The notes under the pieces were generated by a model. It worked only from the letters and a program-made list of their open reading frames with translations. It was not told where the DNA came from and did no database searches. The position numbers and the translations under genes are program-made. From AP-15 sp963796155 (GTDB lineage Bacteria > Pseudomonadota > Alphaproteobacteria > ATCC43930 > CGMCC-115725): a stretch of DNA of 64,000 nucleotides. Numbering within the stretch: the first letter of the stretch is position 1; every line of letters begins with the position of its first letter. Location of the stretch: the NCBI GenBank assembly GCA_963796155.1, contig CAWCKT010000005.1, forward strand, positions 35,555 through 99,554, given 5' to 3'. Below, in pieces: positions 54,155 to 61,890 of this stretch.

Positions 54155-55054
54155 ATGGATATCCGTGCCGTCGACCTCAACCTGCTGAAAGCCTTCGATG
54201 CGCTGGTCAGAGAACGCGCGGTCACCCGGGCCGCGGGCCGGATCGGCTTATCGCAGCCGGCGATGAGTCATGCGCTGTCGCGGCTCAGGAGCCTCTTTGC
54301 CGACGATCTGTTCGTCCGCACTCCCAATCGCATGGAGCCGACCGCTCGCGCTCGAGAGATCGCTCCCCTTGTCTCGGCGGCGATCGAGCACATCGAGGCG
54401 GCGCTCAACCTCGGCGTCGGCTTCGATCCGGCAAAAAGCACGGGCATCTTTACCGCCGGCATGGCCGAGTATGCCGAAGTGGCACTTGTCGGACGCCTTG
54501 CCGACGCCTTTGCCCGGCAGGCCGCCAAGGCGACGCTGCGCCTGACGCCGGTGACCGGCACCGAAGCCGCCGAGCAACTCGATGCCGGGGCGATCGATGT
54601 CGCCGTCGCACGGCTGGGCGCCTTGCCGGCGCATCTCGATTCGTTAGTGCTGCTGCGCGACCCGTTCGTGCTGATCGCTCGCCGGGGCCACCCCTTCGCG
54701 GCGCCATCGCTGTCAATAGAAGCTTATGCGGCGCTCAACCACGTCCTCGTGTCACCACGCGGTGACACAAGCGGCGCGGTAGACCGTAGCCTCGCGGATT
54801 TCGGGTTCAAGCGCCGCATCGCGCTCTTGGTCGCGACTTATCTGGCGCTGCCGGCAGCGCTCGCGGCATCCGATCTCGTCGCCACGGTGCCGCGACGCAC
54901 GGCTCGGCAAATTGCCGCAATAGCCGAGATCCAAATCATGCCGCTGCCGATCGACCTTTCCGTGACCGTGTCGATGGCTTGGCACCGCCGCGCGACGAGC
55001 GAACTGGCGCAGTCCTGGTTCCGCTCGCTGCTGATCGAAGCGGCGAGTGATTGA
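54155..55054 (+). CDS. LysR family transcriptional regulator
   Basis: A 299-residue LysR regulator. The N-terminal winged helix-turn-helix is MDIRAVDLNLLKAFDALVRERAVTRAAGRIGLSQPAMSHALSRLR with DDLFVRTPNRMEPT after it; the rest is a periplasmic-binding-protein-like effector domain. The wider frame begins at 54098, but the ATG at 54155 gives the canonical NodD/LysR start. It is divergent from the DOPA dioxygenase-family gene with an interrupted palindrome between them, so autoregulation and control of that neighbour are likely. The inducer is unknown. Confidence 0.9.
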   Translation: MDIRAVDLNLLKAFDALVRERAVTRAAGRIGLSQPAMSHALSRLRSLFADDLFVRTPNRMEPTARAREIAPLVSAAIEHIEAALNLGVGFDPAKSTGIFTAGMAEYAEVALVGRLADAFARQAAKATLRLTPVTGTEAAEQLDAGAIDVAVARLGALPAHLDSLVLLRDPFVLIARRGHPFAAPSLSIEAYAALNHVLVSPRGDTSGAVDRSLADFGFKRRIALLVATYLALPAALAASDLVATVPRRTARQIAAIAEIQIMPLPIDLSVTVSMAWHRRATSELAQSWFRSLLIEAASD

Positions 55055-55104
55055 TCGAGCGTAAATGTGCCTTTTCCGGGTCGACCGAGTGTTTGATTAG
55101 CTGC

Positions 55105-55494
55105 CTACCAATGCGAGACGATTTCGTATTCGGCCATGCGCTTCGGCAGCATCTTCGAGCTGAGCAGCTGGACACCGGGGACCAACTCGCCTTGCTCAAT
55201 GCCTCGTGCGGCCAAATCCTCCTCGATGACGAACACCGGGATCTTGCGCTTATCGATCAGATCGATGACGTCGTTGTCCATGCGCGGCGCCAGGGTTTGC
55301 TTCCACCCACCGATGGTGAGCCCGGGCGCCCCCTGCCTCGCTACCGCGTAGTTCACGGCGTTCCCACGCAGCACCACGGTGTGCTCGGCCCCCGCGCCCT
55401 GCATTGCGGCGAGGAGCCAGAGGATCGTGTCGTCCTGCTCTTCCATGACCGCCCGGTAGGCCGACTCGACGATGTTCAGCGTTTTCTTGGCCAT
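55105..55494 (-). CDS. DsrE family protein (third gene of triad)
   Basis: A 129-residue DsrE/DsrF-like protein. The opening MAKKTLNIVESAYRAVMEEQDDTILWLLAAM and the middle AEHTVVLRGNAVNYAV are typical of the family, in which small proteins carry persulfide sulfur on a cysteine. No clear conserved Cys is visible here, so it may be a structural partner. GGGG precedes the ATG. It follows the second DsrE gene by 9 bases, so the three form one transcription unit. Confidence 0.75.
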   Translation of the reverse strand: MAKKTLNIVESAYRAVMEEQDDTILWLLAAMQGAGAEHTVVLRGNAVNYAVARQGAPGLTIGGWKQTLAPRMDNDVIDLIDKRKIPVFVIEEDLAARGIEQGELVPGVQLLSSKMLPKRMAEYEIVSHW

Positions 55495-55503
55495 GGGATC
55501 CCC

Positions 55504-55914
55504 CTACTTCGTCGGAATGGCGAGCACGTTGTCTGACGCTTCGCAGAACGAGTGGAAATCGGCGGGCGAGCCCCGCCGCGTGTCGGCGACAAACTCGCCC
55601 ACGCCGCGCTCGTCAACGCACATACCGCAGTTGACCCAGTCGACCTTGCCGCCGTTCTTCGCGGCAAGCGCAAGCAGGGCTGCGACCTGATCCTTGGTCG
55701 TGGGGTGGTTTTCTTCGGCAAGGTTCTTGCCGTGCACCGGGTTCGGATGCGGCGCCTGCTTGGCGAAAGCCAAACCAGACGCGCCTTCGTAGGCGAACAC
55801 GTTGATGTTGTGTCCGCGTTGCGCCATGGCGCCGAGAATGCGGAAGGCGGTCGTCAGGTTCGCCAACTCGTACGGCGGATCCATGAGTGCGATGGTGAAG
55901 GTCTTTTGGGACAC
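55504..55914 (-). CDS. DsrE/TusD-like sulfur-transfer protein (second gene of triad)
   Basis: A 136-residue DsrE-fold protein with the best sulfur-relay signature of the three. VDWVNCGMCVDERGVGEF holds two cysteines in the C-x2-C position used by DsrE/TusD proteins, and YELANLTTAFRILGAMAQRGHNINVFAYEGA gives the fold. The start is a GTG at 55914 with AGGAG 7 bases before it. It is the middle gene of a triad and sits beside a persulfide dioxygenase-rhodanese gene, so a role in persulfide sulfur handling is inferred. Confidence 0.8.
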   Translation of the reverse strand: MSQKTFTIALMDPPYELANLTTAFRILGAMAQRGHNINVFAYEGASGLAFAKQAPHPNPVHGKNLAEENHPTTKDQVAALLALAAKNGGKVDWVNCGMCVDERGVGEFVADTRRGSPADFHSFCEASDNVLAIPTK

Positions 55915-55923
55915 GTCAGTCTC

Positions 55924-56244
55924 CTAGTGCCAGAGCGTTTTGTGACCCGCTTCGAGATGGTCGACCACGATCTCGATTGGCGCGATCTGCACACCGTCGA
56001 GGAGCCTGGTGATGCCCCGCTCTTTGAGCGCGAAGTCATCGGCGAGTATCTTGACACCCGAGCCGGCTAGCGCCCGCAGCTTCGGCGTCTCCGCTGACGG
56101 CCGCACTGCCAACACCGCATTTTGTACCAGAAAAAGAGTAACTTGGTTGCCCGCCTCCACCAAACCCTGTGCCAGATCGTAGTAGTATCCGACGTCGTTC
56201 GATTCGAAGGGGTCTCTCGATTCGATCAGTAAATACTCGGTCAT
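55924..56244 (-). CDS. DsrE family protein (first gene of triad)
   Basis: A 106-residue DsrE-like protein: EYLLIESRDPFESNDVGYYYDLAQGLVEAGNQVTLFLVQNAVLAVR is the typical N-terminal half, and VKILADDFALKERG follows. It has no obvious sulfur-carrying Cys. AAAGAGG lies 7 bases before the ATG. It is the first gene of the DsrE triad; the gap upstream (56245-56472) holds a dispersed repeat, so the triad may have its own promoter separate from the persulfide dioxygenase gene. Confidence 0.75.
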   Translation of the reverse strand: MTEYLLIESRDPFESNDVGYYYDLAQGLVEAGNQVTLFLVQNAVLAVRPSAETPKLRALAGSGVKILADDFALKERGITRLLDGVQIAPIEIVVDHLEAGHKTLWH

Positions 56245-56342
56245 GTTGTGCCTCTTTCCCGTCTACGACCCTACTGAGCCGGCCGCCCTTCTGGATGCCG
56301 ATTCCTGACTAGTGTTCAGATGCAAACATCCAATTCACTCTC

Positions 56343-56435
56343 TCGTCATGGCCGGACTTGATCCGGCCATCCGCGAACCCCCGCACAGATACTGCCGCCT
56401 TCCGTGGATGCCCGGCACGAGGCCGGGCATGACGA
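56343..56435. repeat. Dispersed intergenic inverted repeat
   Basis: The element starts TCGTCATGGCCGGAC and ends GGCCGGGCATGACGA, with GGCCATCC and GGATGCCC as inner partners. Outer arms are inverted copies. This CGTCATGGCC/GGGCATGACG shape is widespread between genes in alphaproteobacterial genomes. It lies between the first DsrE gene and the persulfide dioxygenase gene and could act as a transcription barrier. Confidence 0.7.
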
Positions 56436-56472
56436 AATGCGTCGGACTGAACCATCTGAATGCGCCTGAGCA

Positions 56473-57546
56473 CTAGCTCCTCCCACCCTCGACAGGGTGA
56501 GCTTCTGCACGCCAGCGCAGCATGCCGCCGGTCAAATTGGCGACATCGGTAAATCCGTTCTGCTGCAGGATGGAAATCGCCTGAGCCGAACGGCTGCCGG
56601 CCCGGCATACGGCGACGACCGGGCGGTCATGGCTCAATTCGCCGGTGCGCCCGGCCAGTTCGCCGAGTGGAATGAGGATCGCACCGTCGATATGGCCGAG
56701 CGGCCCGGTGAATTCGTCGGGCTCGCGCACATCGAGGATCTGCACTTCCGAGGCATGCTCTTCGAGCCCGTGTGGATCGATCTCCCATAATCCGGCGAAG
56801 CTGTAGTGCAACGGGGCCCAGGTTGGGTCGGCGGCGAGCCCGGTCTCGTTCTCGGGGCGGCCGCAGCGCAGATTGGCCGGCACCGCGACATCGATCAGCT
56901 TCGGGTGGGCGAGCCGCATGTTCTTCATATAGCCGGTGAAATCACCGACCGCGATCTCGCCGCCGAGGCGTGGATTGAAGCGGCGCTCCTCGGCAACGCT
57001 GGTCACGGTGAGGCCGCGGTAATCATGCGCCGGGTAGAGCAGGCAGTCATCCGGAAGGCTGAAGATGCGCTCATGCACCGAGCGATACATCACCGCCGCG
57101 TCACCCTGCTGGAAATCGGTGCGGCCGCTGCCGCGGATCAACAGGCAATCACCGGTAAAGGCCATGCTGCGGTCGTCGAGCACATAGGTCAGGCAGCCGT
57201 TGGTATGGCCCGGGGTCGCACGAACGAGAAGCCGCCGCCCGCCAAAGGCAACCACATCGTCCTGCACCAGATAGCGGTCGGCACCCTCGGCGCCGCTCCC
57301 CGCCGCGACCATAATCTGGCTGCCCATCCGCCGCTTGAGCAGCCAAGCGCCGGTCACGTGATCGGCATGGACATGAGTTTCCAGGGTCGCGACCAGCCTG
57401 AGGCCAAGCTCGCCGATAAGCGCCGCATCGCGCCTCACCTGCTCGAACACCGGATCGATCAGCACCGCCTCGCCGCCGCGTCCATCGCCGAGCAGATAAG
57501 TGTAGGTCGACGATTGCGGGTCAAACAATTGACGAAACACCAGCAT
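56473..57546 (-). CDS. Persulfide dioxygenase-rhodanese fusion (ETHE1/Blh-like)
   Basis: A 357-residue two-domain enzyme. The N-terminal metallo-beta-lactamase fold has the persulfide dioxygenase iron site: ETHVHADHVTGAW, ATPGHTNGCLTYV and FTGDCLLIRGSGRTDFQ. ETHE1-type enzymes oxidise glutathione persulfide to sulfite. The C-terminal rhodanese domain (EVQILDVREPDEF, VVAVCRAGSRSAQAI) has the active Cys. Fusions of this kind are known (PRF-type). The ATG at 57546 is preferred to the one at 57558. An ATTC-N8-GAAT palindrome lies 50 bases upstream, and the DsrE triad is downstream on the same strand. Confidence 0.9.
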   Translation of the reverse strand: MLVFRQLFDPQSSTYTYLLGDGRGGEAVLIDPVFEQVRRDAALIGELGLRLVATLETHVHADHVTGAWLLKRRMGSQIMVAAGSGAEGADRYLVQDDVVAFGGRRLLVRATPGHTNGCLTYVLDDRSMAFTGDCLLIRGSGRTDFQQGDAAVMYRSVHERIFSLPDDCLLYPAHDYRGLTVTSVAEERRFNPRLGGEIAVGDFTGYMKNMRLAHPKLIDVAVPANLRCGRPENETGLAADPTWAPLHYSFAGLWEIDPHGLEEHASEVQILDVREPDEFTGPLGHIDGAILIPLGELAGRTGELSHDRPVVAVCRAGSRSAQAISILQQNGFTDVANLTGGMLRWRAEAHPVEGGRS

Positions 57547-57595
57547 AGGCCCTCTCATTCAGTAAAGTTAAACAAAAATTCTTCCGGTCCGAATT

Positions 57596-57611
57596 ATTCG
57601 AAGAATTGAAT
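57596..57611. promoter_or_regulatory. BigR/SqrR-type operator (ATTC-N8-GAAT)
   Basis: The plus strand reads ATTCGAAGAATTGAAT, exactly the ATTC-N8-GAAT pattern described for SqrR, the persulfide-responsive ArsR-family repressor of Rhodobacter; the related BigR controls blh persulfide dioxygenase genes. It lies 50 bases upstream of the persulfide dioxygenase ATG, in a markedly AT-rich patch with further GAATT repeats. No ArsR-family gene is in this window, so the regulator would be elsewhere. Confidence 0.6.
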
Positions 57612-57709
57612 TATCGAATTCGTCAGAGCTGAACCCTAGACGCAAGTAACTCCGGTATAGATCGGGCCGGCACGGCTCGCGCGAGAGCCGCTTCTGGCGG
57701 CGGTCCCGT

Positions 57710-58963
57710 TCAGCCGCCGGCGTGATGGTGACTGCCATGCTCGTGATGATGCGGCGTGCCGGTCGCGTGCGCATGCACGTGCGCCAACGCGGCATGGTCG
57801 TGCTGGGCGTAGTGCTGGCGCAGAAGATCACGGCCGTAATCGTTGCCATTGGGCGTGCGCACGACAGTATGGATATGGTCGCGCGACGGCTTGTCGTTAT
57901 CGTAGATGATGCCCGACTGGTGGTCGAACTCGACGAGGATTACCGGCGAGAGGATGCGGTAATAGAAGGGGCCGTGGTCGTCGACGGGGCCGATCCAGGC
58001 GAAATGAGTAGCGTCGAGATGGCGCTTCACCTCGGCCCAGCGAACCTCGGCATGGCCCCGCCGAATGCGCCCGGTATAGACGCCGAGCAACGCTTCGAGG
58101 CGTTCGCGGCCTTCACGCGGCAGGTCAGGATAACGGATGCCGGCTGGCTCGATGCGACGATTGTCCTGGAACGCGGCGGTCAGCAGCTCGCCCGGCAGCT
58201 CGTGACCGATCGTCGCCCGCTGCCGCTCGCCATCCGACAAGGCATTCATCAGCGCGTGGCCGGCTTCCTCTTCCGCGGCGAAGACCCGAGTTCCCTTGTA
58301 CTTGCCAAAGCGCGCCAAGACGGGCTCCGACCCCATAAAAGTCGGGGTCATGACGAGCTGGTCGGCGAGCACAAAGCCGTTGAGGTTCAGGTGGTGGCCA
58401 TCGATCTGGAAGCCCCACGGCTCGTCTGCCGACGGCGAGCCGAAGATACTGACCCAATAGAACCATTCGCTATATTCCTCGGGCTTACCGGTGATTTCGA
58501 GCGCGTGTTCGTTAAGCCGCATGATGTCGCGGGCGAGCTGGTAGCCGGCGGCGCTGAGGCTTTCGCGCATTAGGCCGAGCGCGGCTTCGCGCTGGTCGTG
58601 GCCGAGATCGGCTAGGCAAACGCCGTGACGCATCAGCCAAGGGTGAATATTTGACCATTGCCGCCAAGCATCGTCGCCGATCGCGAAACGCGACGCCGCC
58701 TGGCGCTGCGACGCCGGAAGGCTGGCGAGAAAGGCGCGCGCCGCCGCGACGAGCGGCGCCAGCGAAACGCCGCTCTCGCCGGTCGAGAAGATCCCCGGCG
58801 TGATCGCCCCGCCCGGGCCGGTGCCAATGCCGTGAAACGGCTCTGCGAGACCCGCTCCGGCGCGGTCGAGCATCGGCTGCATGCGCGGCGGCAATTCGAA
58901 CGACCGAATCGCCGGCGTTGGCGGCCGCTGCCGCAACCCGAAATGCGCGCTCTCTCCCGCCAT
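57710..58963 (-). CDS. DUF3500 domain-containing protein with His-rich tail
   Basis: A 417-residue DUF3500 protein of unknown function. Typical segments are ASRFAIGDDAWRQWSNIHPWL, EYSEWFYWVSIFGSPSADEPWGFQIDGHHLNLNGFVL, and a late ILVEFDHQSGIIYDNDKPSRDHIHTVVRTPNGNDYG. The last 35 residues are strikingly His-rich (QHYAQHDHAALAHVHAHA, then HHHEHGSHHHAGG), a likely metal-binding tail. The ATG at 58963 has AGGAGG 7 bases before it, so the TTG at 58981 is not needed. Upstream 58964-59224 holds no recognised gene. DUF3500 proteins elsewhere are often near copper or metal genes; no such genes are seen here. Confidence 0.85.
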   Translation of the reverse strand: MAGESAHFGLRQRPPTPAIRSFELPPRMQPMLDRAGAGLAEPFHGIGTGPGGAITPGIFSTGESGVSLAPLVAAARAFLASLPASQRQAASRFAIGDDAWRQWSNIHPWLMRHGVCLADLGHDQREAALGLMRESLSAAGYQLARDIMRLNEHALEITGKPEEYSEWFYWVSIFGSPSADEPWGFQIDGHHLNLNGFVLADQLVMTPTFMGSEPVLARFGKYKGTRVFAAEEEAGHALMNALSDGERQRATIGHELPGELLTAAFQDNRRIEPAGIRYPDLPREGRERLEALLGVYTGRIRRGHAEVRWAEVKRHLDATHFAWIGPVDDHGPFYYRILSPVILVEFDHQSGIIYDNDKPSRDHIHTVVRTPNGNDYGRDLLRQHYAQHDHAALAHVHAHATGTPHHHEHGSHHHAGG

Positions 58964-59224
58964 ATCCGTCCTCCTCTTCAACTCTCGGCACCCTACAGCG
59001 GCATCACCGCATCAACAAGGAGCGGCTCCACCAGTCGCCTCGCTCGCCGCCGCGCCGCTCTAGGACCAGCCCGGATCCACCTGAACCAGGGAGTCTCAGG
59101 CATGTGGCCAACCACGCTGGTGGTCTCCTATTCTGAGGCAGCAGTGGGCGTTAAGCCGAGGATGGGAGAATTGATGTTCATGCCCCTTCCGTCATTGGGC
59201 CGAGGCTCCCTTGGGTTTGGCGAT

Positions 59225-59710
59225 TTAGGCGGACGGGGCGATGCCGTCGGCGGCCCGCTCGAGCGCGGCGATGTCGATGCGCTTCATTTGCATCATCGCG
59301 TCGAAGGCCCGCCTTGCCCGGACGCGATCCGCATCACCGATCAGCCTGATAAGCTGGCGGGGAACGATCTGCCACGACACGCCGAAGCGGTCTTTCACCC
59401 AGCCGCATTGCTCAGCCTCGGGGACCGCCGAGAGTGCGTCGGCGAAGCGATCGGCCTCGGCCTGGGTCTCCACCGGTATCTGGAACGAGATCGCTTCATT
59501 GAATTGGAATTGCGGTCCGCCATTCAGGCCGGTGAACGGTTGGCCCATCAGTGTGAACTCGACCAGCAGCACGTCGCCTGTCTTGCCCGACGGGTAGTCA
59601 CTCGGTGCGCGACGGACCGCGTCAACATGGCTATTGGGAAATAGAGAGGCATAGAACTTGGCGGCCTCTTCGGCGTTGCCATCGAACCAGAGGCACGGGG
59701 TTATGGACAT
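59225..59710 (-). CDS. VOC superfamily protein, PhnB/DUF-type
   Basis: A 161-residue protein of the PhnB-like glyoxalase (VOC) group: ITPCLWFDGNAEEAAKFYASLFPNS at the N-terminus, LLVEFTLMGQPFTGLNGGPQFQFNEAISF in the middle, and CGWVKDRFGVSWQIVPRQL near the end. The ATG at 59710 has AGGAGG 9 bases before it; the longer frame to 59830 is not needed. The enzymatic role of this group is mostly unknown, though members are sometimes annotated as 3-demethylubiquinone methyltransferase-like. Confidence 0.85.
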   Translation of the reverse strand: MSITPCLWFDGNAEEAAKFYASLFPNSHVDAVRRAPSDYPSGKTGDVLLVEFTLMGQPFTGLNGGPQFQFNEAISFQIPVETQAEADRFADALSAVPEAEQCGWVKDRFGVSWQIVPRQLIRLIGDADRVRARRAFDAMMQMKRIDIAALERAADGIAPSA

Positions 59711-59816
59711 CGAGATTTTCCTCCTGAAAGCGGCGGTGTCGGCCGGAGCCCATCTCAAACGGCCTACCCAAATAGGCACCGAACAAAAGGCGACTGCGCC
59801 GCCCCGTCTCAGACGC

Positions 59817-60146
59817 TTACGAGATCTCATACCGCTGTGTGAAACTTTCCAGGGCTTCTGCCGCTTTCAGGGCGCTCTGACCTGCGGTGCGGGGCGATTT
59901 GCCACAGGTGGTCCGAATGCGCTCGGCCGGGAATTTGACCAGCATTTGCCTGACGTGCTCGCCGTCCTCCCCCTTGAGCCATCGGAAGAAGAACCCCTCG
60001 ACGATCTCGCGCAGCCGAGCCTTGTCTTGCTCCGCCGAGAGCAGGACGGTGGTCGGTGGTGGCTCCAGAGTGCCCAAGGCGGTCCGTGGTCGTGAGTTGC
60101 CGAAAGGGTCGGGCTCGATCACCAAGGGGCGAGGCGAAGCGGGCAC
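59817..60146 (-). CDS. Hypothetical protein
   Basis: A possible 109-residue protein with no recognised family. The C-terminal two thirds look protein-like (EQDKARLREIVEGFFFRWLKG, VKFPAERIRTTCGKSP, LKAAEALESFTQRYEIS), while the N-terminal part is Pro-rich. The start is a GTG at 60146 with no strong ribosome site. Overlapping frames on both strands make this call uncertain. Confidence 0.3.
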   Translation of the reverse strand: MPASPRPLVIEPDPFGNSRPRTALGTLEPPPTTVLLSAEQDKARLREIVEGFFFRWLKGEDGEHVRQMLVKFPAERIRTTCGKSPRTAGQSALKAAEALESFTQRYEIS

Positions 60147-60353
60147 CCGGGCGACACCAGACGCGAGGCGGGGGCCGCGCGGATCGAGACGGTCTCGCGA
60201 TCCTGCCTCCAGCTAACCCAGCCCGTGGCATTTATGTGACCTCCCGAGCATGCTTCGGAACGCCCGCTCGGCAAGCCCGTTGCGATTATTGCTCAGAGCG
60301 TTTCGGGACAACCGAATGGGCAAAAAGCGCCACTTCCAAGGGGGGATGCCGCG

Positions 60354-60566
60354 GTGACCATCTACCAGGTCACACTCCGTGACCGCGAAACCCAAACTGT
60401 CGTTGGCTACTACAACGGTGCGTGGACGACGGACCAGCGTCGCGCCCTCTACCTCTGTGAGCGTGAGGAGGCAGAAGCCCACGCCGCCCGCATGCGCGAT
60501 TGCTGCCCGCGCAACGCTGAGCTGATCGCTGTCGAGGAGATTACTGCCGCTGACCAGCAGCCCTGA
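60354..60566 (+). CDS. Hypothetical small protein
   Basis: A 70-residue protein: MTIYQVTLRDRETQTVVGYY, then RRALYLCEREEAEAHAARMR and AELIAVEEITAADQ. It has a beta-rich N-terminus and a helical middle, with no known function. The start is a GTG, with AGGGGGG about 9 bases upstream. A minus-strand frame across the same place is a less convincing alternative. Confidence 0.45.
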   Translation: MTIYQVTLRDRETQTVVGYYNGAWTTDQRRALYLCEREEAEAHAARMRDCCPRNAELIAVEEITAADQQP

Positions 60567-60992
60567 GCGCCACCGGAGAGACCTCCGACGCCTGAAGAGC
60601 GCGACCCGAGCCGGCGGCCCCCTCGATCACGGCGGGCGATTAGTCTTGGCAACAGAAATTGGTCTTCATGCCCTTCTGTGACTGGCCGGCAGTCTTGGGC
60701 GAAGGGCTCAAAGCGACCCCAGCCGGACCCCCGCCGCGGGTACCAAGCGTAAGATTTCATCCACTAGCGCACGACAAACCCCTGGTTCCTTGCCAGCGGC
60801 GATGCTTGAGTATCTTACAAATCGAGCACGTCGAGCGGCAGCGCGGACCTCCATTCCCGGTCGAGATCGGCGCGCAGGCGGGGGTCTGCAGAGGTTCCAC
60901 CGCGAGATAGGGAGTCGGCATCAGATCGACCGCGGCCTGTGAGGCGCCGTCCCGGTCGGCGGGGAAGCGGGTGGGGTGATGGACCTGCCTAG
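60567..60992. other. Gene-free region before the interrupted TPR gene
   Basis: No intact gene was recognised in these 426 bases. On the minus strand a frame ending with TAA near 60820 gives RLRADLDREWRSALPLDVLDL, which looks protein-like and may be the tail of a broken gene. An in-frame TAG at 60990-60992 closes the TPR frame on its upstream side, so the TPR gene is also truncated here. Confidence 0.3.
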
Positions 60993-61164
60993 TCGCACGC
61001 TCGGCTGGGCGAAGCCGCGCGCCAAGCCATTGCGGCCGATAAGGGTGACGCAATGGCGCATACCGCGCTGGCGATTTTCGATCTGTTTTCCGGGCGTCAC
61101 GACGAAGCTCGACGCCGGCTGCATCGTGCGCTCGATCTCGATCCCAACTCGATGTTCGCGCGCG

Positions 61165-61194
61165 GATATCTCCGGAATTATGTAGCAGATACAC
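61165..61194. repeat. Left target duplication and terminal inverted repeat
   Basis: GATATCTC at 61165-61172 is followed by the 22-base end at 61173-61194. The matching right-hand pair is at 63101-63130. Confidence 0.85.
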
Positions 61195-61201
61195 TAACCT
61201 A

Positions 61202-61543
61202 GCCGAAGTCAGTCCCGCCGGGGCGATCCGCATCTTCGATCCGTCCTACGATGTCGAAGGCATCCGTGAGAAGCTTCCGACTGCGGCGCACCGGGCGCTG
61301 CGCGGCGACCTGACCCGCGCCACTCTCGACGCGCTGCGGGACGCGCCAGGGCCGATGACGACCAAGGAACTGGCGCGGCACGTTATGGCCGAACGTGGGC
61401 TGAACACGGCGGATGCGGCCCTCCTGCAGCTTTTTACGCGGCGCACAGGGGCGCTACTCCGCTGGCAGAGGAAGCGCGGCATCCTGCGCTCGGTCAAAGA
61501 CCCGCAGCACGGCCGATTCGATCTGTGGGAGATCGCGGTCTAG
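61202..61543 (+). pseudogene. Winged-helix-like small protein fragment without a start codon
   Basis: The frame encodes IRIFDPSYDVEGIREKLP, RATLDALRDAPGPMTTKELA, RHVMAERGLNTADAALLQLF and LLRWQRKRGILRSV, ending KDPQHGRFDLWEIAV. The pattern (helical segment, then LTT-type helix-turn-helix, then a beta wing) resembles small DNA-binding proteins often found near integrase genes in Alphaproteobacteria. No ATG, GTG or TTG lies before the internal ATG at 61355, and the frame is open across the left end of the element, so the 5' part seems to have been cut off there. A 62-residue product from 61355 is possible. Confidence 0.5.
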
Positions 61544-61578
61544 GAAGCTGGCACTTTTAGCGGCTCCGCTTTCCGTGC

Positions 61579-61881
61579 CTAAAACGAGCCGGCAACTTCG
61601 TTCTGCAATTGGCGGCTGAGATGGGTGATCAACCCCGCTGAGTTTATGTCCACGTCGGCGTTTTCGATGTGCAGGCCAACCGCTGAGACCGTTATCGTCT
61701 CCAGGTCAGTTGGCGAGAGCGAATGAAGCTCCTCGATATGCTGACGATCCACGATTAGAATGCACCAAGGCGTCTCAAGTTCGATCCGGTCCGTATTGCT
61801 GTGATATTTTGCTGAGAGAATTGCTTGCCTGAATTTTGTCCCGACGTTGGTCACCCGCTCGATTTCTTCCTCAGAGATCAT
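61579..61881 (-). CDS. Hypothetical protein of element cassette (second gene)
   Basis: A 100-residue protein beginning MISEEEIERVTNVGTKFRQA and containing RIELETPWCILIVDRQHIEEL and VGLHIENADVDINSAGLITHL. It may belong with small DUF2442-like proteins, but this is uncertain. TAGGAG lies 6 bases before the ATG. It begins 9 bases after the stop of the upstream gene, so both are one unit. The codons use more A and T than the chromosome around the element. Confidence 0.55.
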   Translation of the reverse strand: MISEEEIERVTNVGTKFRQAILSAKYHSNTDRIELETPWCILIVDRQHIEELHSLSPTDLETITVSAVGLHIENADVDINSAGLITHLSRQLQNEVAGSF

Positions 61882-61890
61882 GACGCGCTC

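Noticed and set aside
57586..57625. AT-rich patch as a phage attachment site
   Set aside because: No integrase or tRNA is near, and the sequence is better explained as an ATTC-N8-GAAT regulator site.
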